Positions 41,378 to 50,187 of a stretch of 64,000 nt of DNA are shown here, piece after piece (the stretch's first letter is position 1; every line of letters begins with the position of its first letter). The notes beneath the pieces were generated by a model, which was not told the DNA's origin, did no database searches, and saw only the letters and a program-made list of their open reading frames with translations. The position numbers and the translations under genes are program-made. The stretch comes from an uncultured Ilumatobacter sp. (GTDB lineage: Bacteria > Actinomycetota > Acidimicrobiia > Acidimicrobiales > Ilumatobacteraceae), in contig CALCXK010000016.1 of assembly GCA_937905835.1 (NCBI GenBank), positions 28,961 to 92,960 of the forward strand, written 5' to 3'.

Positions 41378-41806
41378 ATGGGCACCACCTTGCACACAGC
41401 ACATCGCAGCAACTTTCACGGTCGCTCGACGCAGCCGCCGGCATTCGTTTCTGCCACATCGCTCGGCGTCGAGGCCGAAGTGCGGGGGATGGTTCGTCCA
41501 CAGGTCCCCAACTACGCCATCCGCCGCTTGCTGGTCGGCTTCGGGCTCGCCGTCGCCGGCTTGGCTGCAACCGTTGGGGTATTCGCTGGATTCCAAGGCA
41601 TGCCTGCATCAGCCTCCGGTGTCCAGTCGGCCCGTACCGACGGCGCTGCGACTCCATCGATGCACGTCGCTCAGCCCGGCGACACGCTGTGGTCGATTGC
41701 CGACACCTATCGAGGCGACATCCGTCGTGATCATTACATCGATGTGTTGATTCGGATGAACGGTGACACCGGGGTCATCTCGGGAGAAGCCATCTGGCTG
41801 CCTTGA
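41378..41806 (+). CDS. LysM membrane protein, probable SOS division inhibitor (YneA/ChiZ/DivS-like)
   Basis: Cytoplasmic N-terminus of about 48 residues, one span (LLVGFGLAVAGLAATVGVFA), then a C-terminal LysM domain outside (HVAQPGDTLWSIADTYRGDI to ISGEAIWLP). 142 aa. A LysM protein divergent from lexA and upstream of nrdR is the position of YneA in Bacillus, ChiZ in mycobacteria and DivS in corynebacteria, which halt division during SOS. Function is inferred from synteny, topology and the LexA-like sites in between. No catalytic domain is visible. Confidence 0.75.
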   Translation: MGTTLHTAHRSNFHGRSTQPPAFVSATSLGVEAEVRGMVRPQVPNYAIRRLLVGFGLAVAGLAATVGVFAGFQGMPASASGVQSARTDGAATPSMHVAQPGDTLWSIADTYRGDIRRDHYIDVLIRMNGDTGVISGEAIWLP

Positions 41807-41831
41807 GTCGTGAGCGCCACAGCCGCAGGAG

Positions 41832-41837
41832 TAACCT
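41832..41837 (+). promoter_or_regulatory. -10-like TAACCT before nrdR
   Basis: TAACCT ends seven bases before ATG 41845. Confidence 0.45.
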
Positions 41838-41844
41838 GCTTTCG

Positions 41845-42318
41845 ATGCGCTGCCCGGCTTGCCGAGATGACGACACGAGGGTCGTCGATTCGCGTGTCGC
41901 CGAAGAGAACGCCGCCATTCGTCGGCGCCGTCAGTGTCGTGCTTGCGCCCATCGTTTCACCACGTTCGAGCGCGTCGATCATGCGCAGCTCACGGTGGTC
42001 AAGTCCGATGGTCGGACCGAGCCGTTCGTCCGCCAGAAACTGATTGCTGGCCTGGCTGCATCGACCAAGGGTCGCTCGGTTACCCCCGAGCAGCTTGAAC
42101 AACTCGCACTCACTGTCGAAGATTCCGTGCGCCTGCAGGGCTCCGAGATCTCATCGGCCAATGTCGGGCTCGCTGTGCTGAAGCATCTGCGCTCAGTTGA
42201 CGAAGTCGCTTACCTCCGCTTCGCCAGCGTCTACAAAAATTTTGACGCTGCGGTGGATTTCCACCGCGAGCTCGAGTTGATGGAGAAGGCCGAACACATC
42301 GAGTCGGCTCCGGTCTGA
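41845..42318 (+). CDS. nrdR: Transcriptional repressor NrdR
   Basis: Zinc-ribbon/ATP-cone repressor of ribonucleotide reductase genes. Start RCPACRDDDTRVVDSRVAEE is the family signature; zinc ligands CPAC and CRAC (RRRRQCRACAHRFTTFE). The ATP-cone spans VKSDGRTEPFVRQKLIAGLA to LRFASVYKNFD. 157 aa from ATG 41845; an in-frame TTG at 41803 overlaps the LysM stop (TTGA) and would add 14 residues. Confidence 0.95.
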   Translation: MRCPACRDDDTRVVDSRVAEENAAIRRRRQCRACAHRFTTFERVDHAQLTVVKSDGRTEPFVRQKLIAGLAASTKGRSVTPEQLEQLALTVEDSVRLQGSEISSANVGLAVLKHLRSVDEVAYLRFASVYKNFDAAVDFHRELELMEKAEHIESAPV

Positions 42319-42319
42319 T

Positions 42320-42352
42320 TGACCGACGCTGCGTGGCGCTATCGGTCAGCGT
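42320..42352. terminator. Hairpin at the nrdR / RibD-like junction
   Basis: TGACCGA (42320-42326) pairs with TCGGTCA (42342-42348), then GCGTTT. Shared by convergent genes; it includes the stop region of the minus-strand gene. Confidence 0.45.
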
Positions 42353-43026
42353 TTCCGCAACCAGCGGCTGAACACGAAGGTCTGGTCGTCGATCACCATC
42401 TGGGCGAGCTCATACCGGGCCGTATGATCGGCTGCACCGGTCGTCAAGCGTGGGCCGCTTCCGCCAACGCACAGCGGCGATGTGGTGAGGTTGATCTCGT
42501 CGATCAGGTCGGCGTCGAGGAGCGCCCCGTTCAACAATGCGCCGCCCTCGGCTTGTACGAAGTCGGGTGAAGGATGCACTTCACAGAGCCGTTCGATGAC
42601 GGCCGACAAGTCGACGCTTTCGCCACCGGCCCTGATCACATCGACGCCATCGGCGACCTTGGTGTGGTCTGTCGTGACAATGAAGCCGGCGCCGCTTGTA
42701 AAGAGAGGGAGGGTGGTGTCGACGTTGCCGCTTCGGGTGATGACACCGACGCGCTGCCCGGACGTCCGGGGTGGCCCGTAGCCCTCACTTCTGACGGTGC
42801 CGGCACCGACGAGGATGACGTCGGCGATTGAGCGGAGCCCGTGGAGGACAGCCATGTCGTTGGTGCTCGACAGTTCGCTGCTCTTGCCGCCGACCACAGT
42901 GGACCCGTCGATTGAGCTGACCATGCAGAGGCCGACCCACGGGGCGTTGCTGCGTTGGTTGAGGGGCTGGGCGTAGGTGTCGGCGATCGTTGTCGCCGCA
43001 CTGTCAGGAAAGACCCGTCTGATCAT
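42346..43026 (-). CDS. RibD C-terminal/dihydrofolate-reductase-fold reductase
   Basis: NADPH-dependent reductase domain like that of RibD or DHFR. Motifs: NAPWVGLCMVSSIDGSTVVG, MAVLHGLRSIADVILVGAGT, RSEGYGPP, FVQAEGGALLNGALLDADLI. 226 aa from ATG 43026; the longer frame upstream overlaps the molybdoenzyme gene antisense. It lacks the deaminase half of RibD and no other riboflavin gene is nearby, so the substrate is uncertain. Confidence 0.85.
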   Translation of the reverse strand: MIRRVFPDSAATTIADTYAQPLNQRSNAPWVGLCMVSSIDGSTVVGGKSSELSSTNDMAVLHGLRSIADVILVGAGTVRSEGYGPPRTSGQRVGVITRSGNVDTTLPLFTSGAGFIVTTDHTKVADGVDVIRAGGESVDLSAVIERLCEVHPSPDFVQAEGGALLNGALLDADLIDEINLTTSPLCVGGSGPRLTTGAADHTARYELAQMVIDDQTFVFSRWLRKR

Positions 43027-43093
43027 GTCCGGATCATGACAGGTCGACAAGTCGGACTCCGACCCTCGGGGTGGATTCTGCGAGTATTTATCC

Positions 43094-45397
43094 ATGTCCC
43101 TCCTCGATCGCACAGCCGACACTGACGCCGCTTCGGCGACGCGCACGGTCAGCCGGACCTGTCCGCTCTGTGAAGCGACCTGCGGTCTGGAGATCACGCT
43201 CAAGCCGAATGGCAAGGGCGGAGAAGAGGTCCAGCGCATCCGGGGCGACATGGACGATGTGTTCTCTCGCGGGTTCATCTGTCCGAAGGGTTCGACGCTC
43301 AAGCAGTTACATGAGGATCCGGATCGCCTGCGGACGCCGATGATCCGTCGCGACGGCCAGCACGTCGAAGCGACCTGGGCAGAAGCGTGGGGTGCCGTCG
43401 AAGCGGGTCTACAAGGTGTCATCGAGCGCAACGGTCGCTCGTCGCTCGGCGTGTATGTCGGCAATGCCGGTGCGCACTCGTTGTCGTCGATGATGTTCAC
43501 CCGTTCGCTGCTGACCGGGCTGGGGACACGTAATCGGTTCAGCGCATCGACGGTCGACCAGATGCCGCGTCACGTTGCTGCGGGCCATGTGTTCGGCACG
43601 GGCGTGTCCGTTCCCGTTCCCGACCTCGACCGGACAAATCACCTGATGATTCTCGGTGGTAACCCGTACGCATCGAACGGCAGCATGTGTACGGCCCCCG
43701 ACTTTCCCGGGCGCATCGAGGCGATTCGTGAACGTGGGGGCCGAGTTGTGGTCGTCGACCCGCGCCGGTCGCGAACTGCCGAGGAGGCCGACGAGTGGGT
43801 GTCGATCCGACCCGGCTCCGATGCGCTGCTCTTGGCGGCCATGGCGAACGTCCTGGTTGTCGACGGACTCGTCGATCCTGGCACTCATGTCACGGAACAC
43901 CTCAATGGCCTCGTCGAGTTCAGTGCTGCGGTTCAACCGTTCACGCCCGAGTCGGTCGCGAAGGCAACCGGCATTGAGGCAGCCACCATCCGACGTCTCG
44001 CCCGTGAACTTGCAGCGGCGTCCACGGCGACCGTGTACGGCCGGATCGGAACGAGCACCACCGAGTTCGGTTCGACTGCCACCTGGTTGATCGACGCGCT
44101 GAACATCCTGACCGGCAACCTCGACCGGCCCGGCGGGGCGATGTTCGCACTTCCCGTCGCCGGCGGAGCGACCACGCGTGGCAAGCCCGGTTCCGGTCGC
44201 GGTTTCACCGTCGGGCGCGGTACCTCCCGGGTGAGTGGCCACCCCGAAGTGATGGGGGAGTACCCGGTTGCGGCACTTGCCGAGGAGATCACGACGCCGG
44301 GCGACGGCCAGATCAAGGCCATGGTCACTCTGGGCGGCAACCCCCTCCGATCGAACCCGAACACGGCGCTGCTCGAAGATGCATTCTCTCAGCTCGACTT
44401 CATGGTGAGCATTGATTTGTACCTCAACGAGACGACCAAGCACGCCGATGTGATCCTGCCGGTTCCATCGCAGTTGCAGCGCAGCCACTACGACCTGTTG
44501 CTCCTGCAGTTCGCCGTTCGGAACGTGGCCAACTACAGCCCACCCGTGCTGCCCCTCGACGCTGATCAGCTCGATGAGTGGGAAGTGATCTCGAAGCTCA
44601 CCGCCATCGCTCAGGGGCAGGGCATCGACGCTGACCCGGCTGTCGCCGATGAGCAGTCGATCGAACACCTGATGAGGTTGGCCGTGAAGGACGCGAACGG
44701 CCCGGTGTTCGGGCGCAACGTCGACGAGCTGCTCACCGAGCTGAACGCGTCCGGTCGGAGCGGTCCTGATCGAATGCTCGACTTCATGTTGCGGACGGGC
44801 CCGTATGGCGACGCCTTCGGAGACAACCCAGATGGCACGTCGTTAGACGATCTCATCGAACGGCCGCACGGTCGCGATTTCGGTGCATTGGAGCCGCGTC
44901 TCCCCGAAATTTTGCGGACCCCGAGCGGCAAGATCGAACTCGCCGCCGAGGTGTTCATTGCCGACCTCGATCGCCTGGCTGCAGCACAGACCGAGCTCGA
45001 GCAGCGCGGGCTGGTGCTCGTTGGTCGTCGGGATCTCCGGAGTAACAACTCGTGGATGCACAACATCAAGGTGTTGGTGAAGGGGCGGCCACGCTGCACC
45101 CTGCACGTGCACCCGGACGATGCTGAGACGCTGGGGTTGACCGATGGTGGGGCGGCTCAGATCAGCTCCCGTGTGGGCCGGGTGACGGCGCCTGTCGAGG
45201 TGACTGACAGCGTCCGGCCGGGTGTGGTCAGCCTGCCGCACGGCTGGGGACATGACGACCCTGGAACAAGGATGCGGGTGGCCGCCGAACACGCTGGCGT
45301 CAACTCGAATCTGCTCACCGATCATGAGGCGTTTGACCCGCTCTCTGGAACTTCCGTACTCAATGGTATTCCGGTGGAGATCGTGCCGGCTTTTTGA
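43094..45397 (+). CDS. Molybdopterin oxidoreductase (formate dehydrogenase/nitrate reductase group)
   Basis: Mo-bisMGD enzyme. N-terminal [4Fe-4S] ligands in RTCPLCEATCGLEI and GFICPKG, then GRVVVVDPRRSRTAEEAD, TWLIDALNILTGNLDRPGGA, TLGGNPLRSNPN and a C-terminal molydopterin-dinucleotide domain (LRSNNSWMHNIKVLVKGR, VSLPHGWGHDD). 767 aa, no twin-arginine signal, so cytoplasmic. No electron-transfer subunits or cofactor genes adjoin. Substrate unknown; the acceptor may be soluble. Confidence 0.86.
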   Translation: MSLLDRTADTDAASATRTVSRTCPLCEATCGLEITLKPNGKGGEEVQRIRGDMDDVFSRGFICPKGSTLKQLHEDPDRLRTPMIRRDGQHVEATWAEAWGAVEAGLQGVIERNGRSSLGVYVGNAGAHSLSSMMFTRSLLTGLGTRNRFSASTVDQMPRHVAAGHVFGTGVSVPVPDLDRTNHLMILGGNPYASNGSMCTAPDFPGRIEAIRERGGRVVVVDPRRSRTAEEADEWVSIRPGSDALLLAAMANVLVVDGLVDPGTHVTEHLNGLVEFSAAVQPFTPESVAKATGIEAATIRRLARELAAASTATVYGRIGTSTTEFGSTATWLIDALNILTGNLDRPGGAMFALPVAGGATTRGKPGSGRGFTVGRGTSRVSGHPEVMGEYPVAALAEEITTPGDGQIKAMVTLGGNPLRSNPNTALLEDAFSQLDFMVSIDLYLNETTKHADVILPVPSQLQRSHYDLLLLQFAVRNVANYSPPVLPLDADQLDEWEVISKLTAIAQGQGIDADPAVADEQSIEHLMRLAVKDANGPVFGRNVDELLTELNASGRSGPDRMLDFMLRTGPYGDAFGDNPDGTSLDDLIERPHGRDFGALEPRLPEILRTPSGKIELAAEVFIADLDRLAAAQTELEQRGLVLVGRRDLRSNNSWMHNIKVLVKGRPRCTLHVHPDDAETLGLTDGGAAQISSRVGRVTAPVEVTDSVRPGVVSLPHGWGHDDPGTRMRVAAEHAGVNSNLLTDHEAFDPLSGTSVLNGIPVEIVPAF

Positions 45398-45415
45398 ACG
45401 ACGGTGACCATTGAG

Positions 45416-45440
45416 TGTGGATAAACGCTTCTTATTCACA
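45416..45440. other. Two DnaA-box-like sequences
   Basis: TGTGGATAA (45416-45424) is an exact inverse DnaA box and TTATTCACA (45432-45440) matches TTATNCACA. They lie in the most AT-rich part of the 341-base gap after the molybdoenzyme. Origin function is unlikely without dnaA/dnaN nearby; a DnaA-titrating or regulatory site is possible. The rest of the gap shows only the helicase promoter region. Confidence 0.4.
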
Positions 45441-45693
45441 TTCTGTCCACATGGATGTCAACAACAAAACAGCGTTTTCGCACGAAAATTCACAGGCTTG
45501 TCCCCTTTCAATCCCCAGGCGATTGACCCTATTGTTGTGCTACGTGCCGACCGCGGCGCAACACATGGAGAGTCAGCGAACACCGACGCAGTCGGCTTGC
45601 TTGGGGAACATGCCCTGTACCTGTGATGGTGCGCCGCGGCCGGAACGTACGTCGATGCTGCAACTCTTCGGGTTTCTCGTTGTGACCCTGGAT

Positions 45694-45707
45694 CGAACAT
45701 GTGTGCG
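45694..45707. promoter_or_regulatory. LexA-like operator of the UvrD2-like gene
   Basis: CGAACATGTGTGCG matches CGAAC-N4-GTTCG with one mismatch and ends 18 bases before the -10 at 45726, over the expected -35. Confidence 0.6.
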
Positions 45708-45725
45708 ATGATCGGCCTCGGTCGC

Positions 45726-45731
45726 TACAGT
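45726..45731 (+). promoter_or_regulatory. -10-like TACAGT before the UvrD2-like gene
   Basis: TACAGT ends seven bases before ATG 45739. Confidence 0.5.
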
Positions 45732-45738
45732 CCGGGGT

Positions 45739-48510
45739 ATGGCGATTGCGTGTGCGTATTGCAAGGGCAAACACGATTTTCCCGTTCAGGTACGCCAGTG
45801 CTGGGCCGACAACGGTGAGCAAGAGGTGTCCAGCACCAGCGCTGTAGCTGGCTTCGAGCGAGGTCTCGCCGCAGCTGGCGCCGGTCCATCCGAGCTCGGA
45901 CGCAATTGTCTCGTCGCCGCCTCGACCACTGTTGCGCCGCCGTGGGCCGAAGCCGAGCGGGTCGTTGTCGATGCCGCCGCCTTGGCCGAACCGACTGGGC
46001 TGCTTGCCACGCTGCGGACCGCCGCCGGCCGGCGGCAGCGCTTGGTTATCGAGCTCGCGGTCGATTTCGACCGTGAGCCGATGTTGAAGACCGATGCACA
46101 GCCTTTCGAAATGGGTCCTGATTTCGTCTTCGAGCTCGAAGCACTTCATCATGCCGTCTGGTCGAATGCTGTCGACGTGCGTGACGAGCGGTTCGCCTGG
46201 ATTACCCTCGATCGAGCGATTGCTGCCGGCGCAACCGCTGCGGCAAGCGACCAACCGGGTGACATCGTTGCACCCGACGGAACTCCGCTCTGGCTTGACG
46301 GCGGGCCGATCCGCCACACCGATCCGGTCGACGGTATTGCAGTGCTTCACAACGTCGCTGTCGAGCACCGTTCGTTCGCACCGCCCGGGAACAACGTCTC
46401 CGACGCCGACCTTGCACCCGACCAACTGGCAGCTGTCACCCACAGCGGTGGAGCAGCACGAATCATCGCGCCGGCCGGTTCTGGCAAGACGCGCGTGCTC
46501 ACCGAGCGAGCTCGACACCTGCTCAACACCTGGAATCTTCCGGCATCTGCCGTGATCCTGGTCGCGTTCAACAAACGGGCGCAGGAGGAAATGGTCGAGC
46601 GAACGTCCGACCTGCCCGGCCTCCAGGTTCGAACGCTCAACGCTATGGCCCTGGCGATCGTCAACGGCACAGCGCCATTTGCCGCGCAGTCGATACGGTG
46701 GAACACGATCAACGAAGTTGACGTTCGTCAGATCATCGGCGGCCTGGTGTCGTTTCCCCGTCGTCGCAACAGTGACCCCGTTGCTCCCTGGATCGAAGCG
46801 CTCAGCGTGATCCGGCTCGGGCTTGTGGCCCCCGCCGACGCTGAAGCTCGCTACGACGGTGACGTCGCTGGGCTGGCAGCAGCTTGGCCGGCGTATCGCG
46901 CGGCGTTGGAACGCAAACGCGCGGTCGACTTCGACGACCAGATTCACCGAGCCCTCCTGGTGTTGCTGTCGCAGCCCGAGGCTCGTCGGGTTGCTCAGCA
47001 GGCATGTCGGATGCTGCTCGTCGACGAGTTCCAGGACCTCACTCCTGCCCACCTGCTGCTGATCCGGCTGCTGGCCTCGCCGGGTGGCGCGGTCTTCGGT
47101 GTCGGCGACGACGACCAGACGATTTACGGCTACAACGGCGCCGATCCGGCTTGGCTGATCGACTTCGCCGAGCTGTTTCCTGGCGCAGGCAGCCACCCGC
47201 TGGAAGTGAACTACCGCTGCCCGGCCGGGATCGTCGATGTTGTCGACCGGTTGCTTCGTCACAATGATCGGCGCGTCGCGAAGACGATTCGGGCACACTC
47301 GACCGACACTTCGGGGTGGACGATCGACACGGCGGTCGACCCGGTCGGTGCGAGCCGCGATGCCGTTGAAGCAGCGCTGCGAAGCGGCTCAACTGCGTCT
47401 GACATCGCTGTCCTCACCCGGGTCAACGCAGTCCTCGCACCGGTTCAGGTTGCTCTGGCCGTTCAGGGCATCCCGATCTCGGGCGGGGTTGGCCTCGAGT
47501 TCGCTGACCGGACATCGGTCCGAGCTGTGCTCTCGTGGTTACGCCTCGCCACCAGCGACAAGCTCGCGTCTGATGACATTCGTGAGGCACTCCGCCGGCC
47601 ATCGCGTTCTTTCCATCCGCGGATCAACGACTGGGTGTGCGAGCAGACAAGCATCATCGATCTGCATCGCCTCGCTGGCCGTTTGAACAACGAGCGAGAT
47701 CAGGAACGTGTCACCGATTTCGCAGCGGACATCCAGCAGTTGCAGAAGATGGTGAGCGACGGTGCACCGACGTCGGATCTTGTGTTCGCGTTGATTGACG
47801 ACATCGGTCTCGGCGGTGCTGTTGGCACGCTTGACGCGCAGCGTCGCGGGATGAACCGCGCCGCGCAGGGTGACGACCTCACTGCAATCCAACACCTTGC
47901 AGCGCAGCATGACGACGCGGCATCGTTCGAGGGGTGGATGCGAAATCACCTCGCCGTGCGCCGTGATCCCGGCGGCGTGATGCTGTCGACGGTCCACCGC
48001 GTGAAGGGTCAAGAGTGGCCACACGTGGTGGTCCATCTGGCTGACGCCGAACAGTATCCACATCGTCTCGCCGAAGACGTCGAAGAAGAGCGCCGTCTGT
48101 TCCACGTGGCGATTACCAGGGCGAGTTCGCATGCCACGGTCGTCACCGGCCCATCGCCGAGCCCGTTCGTCAGCGAGTTGACGACCGAGCCGACCGAACG
48201 TCGGATCATCTCGTCGCACCGCCCTGAGCCGGTCAAGAAGCCGTCCAGCTCGGCGGCAAGCAAAACTGATCCGACCGCTGATCTCCACCCCGAGGTTCAA
48301 ATCCGATTTGCAGCGTTGAAAGAACTCCGCAACAGCTTGCGTGATGGCAAGCCGGCGTACGTCGTCTTTGACAACAAGACGTTGGTCTCAATCGCACGGA
48401 TGGCACCCACGACGCGTTCTGCTTTGGGGAAGATCTCAGGTGTGGGGCCGGCAAAGCTCGACCGTTACGGTGATGCTGTGACCGAATTGATGCGATCACT
48501 CGACAGCTGA
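45739..48510 (+). CDS. UvrD2-like helicase with extra N-terminal domain and HRDC
   Basis: Superfamily 1 3'-5' DNA helicase. Helicase motifs: DQLAAVTHSGGAARIIAPAG then SGKTRVL, LLVDEFQDLTPAHLLLI, GVGDDDQTIYGYNGADP, LEVNYRCP, STVHRVKGQEWPHVVVH and FHVAITRASSHA. A C-terminal HRDC-type domain ends the protein (FDNKTLVSIARMAPTTRSAL, ISGVGPAKLDRYG). About 225 residues precede the helicase, beginning ACAYCKGKHDFPVQVRQCW, a possible zinc-binding segment. 923 aa. HRDC suggests mycobacterial UvrD2; the tetracysteine linker of UvrD2 is not seen. Probably SOS-inducible. Confidence 0.85.
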   Translation: MAIACAYCKGKHDFPVQVRQCWADNGEQEVSSTSAVAGFERGLAAAGAGPSELGRNCLVAASTTVAPPWAEAERVVVDAAALAEPTGLLATLRTAAGRRQRLVIELAVDFDREPMLKTDAQPFEMGPDFVFELEALHHAVWSNAVDVRDERFAWITLDRAIAAGATAAASDQPGDIVAPDGTPLWLDGGPIRHTDPVDGIAVLHNVAVEHRSFAPPGNNVSDADLAPDQLAAVTHSGGAARIIAPAGSGKTRVLTERARHLLNTWNLPASAVILVAFNKRAQEEMVERTSDLPGLQVRTLNAMALAIVNGTAPFAAQSIRWNTINEVDVRQIIGGLVSFPRRRNSDPVAPWIEALSVIRLGLVAPADAEARYDGDVAGLAAAWPAYRAALERKRAVDFDDQIHRALLVLLSQPEARRVAQQACRMLLVDEFQDLTPAHLLLIRLLASPGGAVFGVGDDDQTIYGYNGADPAWLIDFAELFPGAGSHPLEVNYRCPAGIVDVVDRLLRHNDRRVAKTIRAHSTDTSGWTIDTAVDPVGASRDAVEAALRSGSTASDIAVLTRVNAVLAPVQVALAVQGIPISGGVGLEFADRTSVRAVLSWLRLATSDKLASDDIREALRRPSRSFHPRINDWVCEQTSIIDLHRLAGRLNNERDQERVTDFAADIQQLQKMVSDGAPTSDLVFALIDDIGLGGAVGTLDAQRRGMNRAAQGDDLTAIQHLAAQHDDAASFEGWMRNHLAVRRDPGGVMLSTVHRVKGQEWPHVVVHLADAEQYPHRLAEDVEEERRLFHVAITRASSHATVVTGPSPSPFVSELTTEPTERRIISSHRPEPVKKPSSSAASKTDPTADLHPEVQIRFAALKELRNSLRDGKPAYVVFDNKTLVSIARMAPTTRSALGKISGVGPAKLDRYGDAVTELMRSLDS

Positions 48511-48628
48511 GTACCTGGGGGCCAACGTTTGCCCCTCACGCGCTGAGGCGGATGCACTGTCAATTGACCACCACACCTGACACGGCACTGAGTGCGAGAG
48601 TCGACCGGAACCGCTTGCGACATCGAGA

Positions 48629-48634
48629 TACGGT
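48629..48634 (+). promoter_or_regulatory. -10-like TACGGT before hemolysin III
   Basis: TACGGT ends six bases before ATG 48641. Confidence 0.5.
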
Positions 48635-48640
48635 GTTGGT

Positions 48641-49294
48641 ATGACAATTCGTCCGCTGATGCCGCTGGCCGAGCGCCCGACGTGGCGTGGGCGGATGCAT
48701 GCGTGGGCGTTCGCTGTCTCGATCCCGGCGGGTGTCTTGTTGATTCTTTCGGCTGACCGTGCAGCGGAGCGGGCATCGGCGTCCATCTACGCTGCAACGC
48801 TGCTCCTCGTGTTCGGAACGTCGGCGTCCTACCACCGGCTCGCTCGTACTGATCGTGTTCGCCTGATCATGCAGCGGCTCGACCACACGATGATCTACCT
48901 GCTGATCGCCGGCACCTACGTGCCCGTGTGCCTGGTTGCACTCCCGCGTGCATGGGGGATCCCGATGCTGTCGGTCGTCGGGGCATTCGCCCTCATTGGT
49001 ATGACAATTAAACTCGGCGGGTTCCAGCGCGTGCAGTGGGTCGGCTACGCCTTGTATCCGATCATGGGCTGGGCGCTGGTAATGGCGTATCCGGTCCTCG
49101 TCGACAACCTGTCTGGTCTGCAGTTCGGGTTGATCGTTGCGGGCGGCCTCGCCTACACGATCGGCTTCCCCGTGCTCCTCATCAAACGGCCCAACCCGTG
49201 GCCGACGGTGTTCGGCTATCACGAGGTATGGCATTCGTTCACCGTGCTGGCCGCCGGCCTGCACTTTGCTGCGGTCAGTTCCGTTCTGGCCTGA
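48641..49294 (+). CDS. Hemolysin III family membrane protein
   Basis: Seven-span PAQR/YqfA-type membrane protein. Family motifs: SASYHRLARTD, LDHTMIYLLIAGTYVPVCL and HEVWHSFTVLAAGLHFAAV, giving the conserved metal-site histidines. 217 aa. The name is historical; a metal-dependent hydrolase activity is proposed for the superfamily. Seven bases separate it from the next gene, so the two are probably cotranscribed. Confidence 0.9.
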   Translation: MTIRPLMPLAERPTWRGRMHAWAFAVSIPAGVLLILSADRAAERASASIYAATLLLVFGTSASYHRLARTDRVRLIMQRLDHTMIYLLIAGTYVPVCLVALPRAWGIPMLSVVGAFALIGMTIKLGGFQRVQWVGYALYPIMGWALVMAYPVLVDNLSGLQFGLIVAGGLAYTIGFPVLLIKRPNPWPTVFGYHEVWHSFTVLAAGLHFAAVSSVLA

Positions 49295-49301
49295 ATCGCT
49301 C

Positions 49302-50156
49302 GTGCTGTTTGAGCGCATCATCGTTGTTGACTGGAGCGCGAGCAGCTCACCGACTACCGGGGTCGATTCGATCTGGATTGCCGTCGCAGATGCAGGTGGC
49401 ATCGAACTCTCCAACCCGTCGACGCGTTGCGCTGCGCTGGCCGAGATCGCCGCCGCCACCGACTCGGTTGACTCGTCGCTGATCGGTGTCGACTTCTCGC
49501 TCGGGTTTCCTCATGGCACCGCTGCAGCGCTGGGCTTGGCCGGGCGCCCCTGGCGGGCAATGTGGGAGCTGCTTGGTTCCGAAATCAGTGATGACGATCG
49601 CAACCGGAACAACCGGTTTGCCGTGGCATCGAGCCTGAACGCTGAGCTGGTCGACGACGCTCCCGGTCCGTTCTGGGGGTGCCCGCCTGCGTATCGCACC
49701 GACCACCTGACGTCTACCAGGCCAGCTCGTTCGAGGGCATGGCCGCGGGAATGGCGTTATGTCGAAGCGCGCCTCCTGGACGAGGGGCTCCGGCCGTTCT
49801 CGGCGTGGCAACTGCTCGGTGTCGGAGCGGTCGGCAGCCAGAGCCTCGTGGGAATCGCCGCACTCGAGCGGTTGCGTTGGGACCTCGGCGAGCGGCTGCG
49901 GGTTTGGCCGTTCGACACAGGGTTGGCCGTACCGACGGATGCCGACGTTGTGGTAGCCGAAGTCTGGCCATCGCTGTGGCCGGTCACCGTTCCGCGAGGC
50001 ATGGTCAAAGACGCCGCGCAGGTCCAAGCGACTGTGCAACGGCTGGTCAACATGGACGTCGACGGCACACTGAGTGCGCTCTTTGTGCCGGAGGTCGAAT
50101 CGAGTCAGCTCGACGATGTCCTCAATGAAGAGGGTTGGGTGCTCGGAGTTACGTGA
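49302..50156 (+). CDS. RNase H-fold family protein (DUF429-related), unknown function
   Basis: Begins LFERIIVVDWSASSSPTTGV with DSIWIAVAD, followed by SSLIGVDFSLGFPHGTAAAL: the two acidic strand ends (VVDW, VDFS) fit an RNase H-like fold. I recall similar VDWSA..S...DSIWIA proteins annotated as hypothetical or attached to cobalamin genes; not verified. C-terminal part has VVVAEVWPSLWPVTV. 284 aa from GTG 49302; the frame continues upstream but overlaps hemolysin III. Conserved sequence, role unknown. Confidence 0.65.
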   Translation: MLFERIIVVDWSASSSPTTGVDSIWIAVADAGGIELSNPSTRCAALAEIAAATDSVDSSLIGVDFSLGFPHGTAAALGLAGRPWRAMWELLGSEISDDDRNRNNRFAVASSLNAELVDDAPGPFWGCPPAYRTDHLTSTRPARSRAWPREWRYVEARLLDEGLRPFSAWQLLGVGAVGSQSLVGIAALERLRWDLGERLRVWPFDTGLAVPTDADVVVAEVWPSLWPVTVPRGMVKDAAQVQATVQRLVNMDVDGTLSALFVPEVESSQLDDVLNEEGWVLGVT

Positions 50157-50187
50157 TGGCACGTATCGGAATGCGGGTCGACGGAGC

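Noticed and set aside
42346..43500. Long minus-strand protein spanning the molybdoenzyme start
   Set aside because: The first 158 residues are antisense to the conserved molybdoenzyme N-terminus; the RibD-like domain starts at ATG 43026.
45398..45738. Chromosomal replication origin
   Set aside because: Only two DnaA boxes, with no dnaA, dnaN, gyrB or rpmH nearby.
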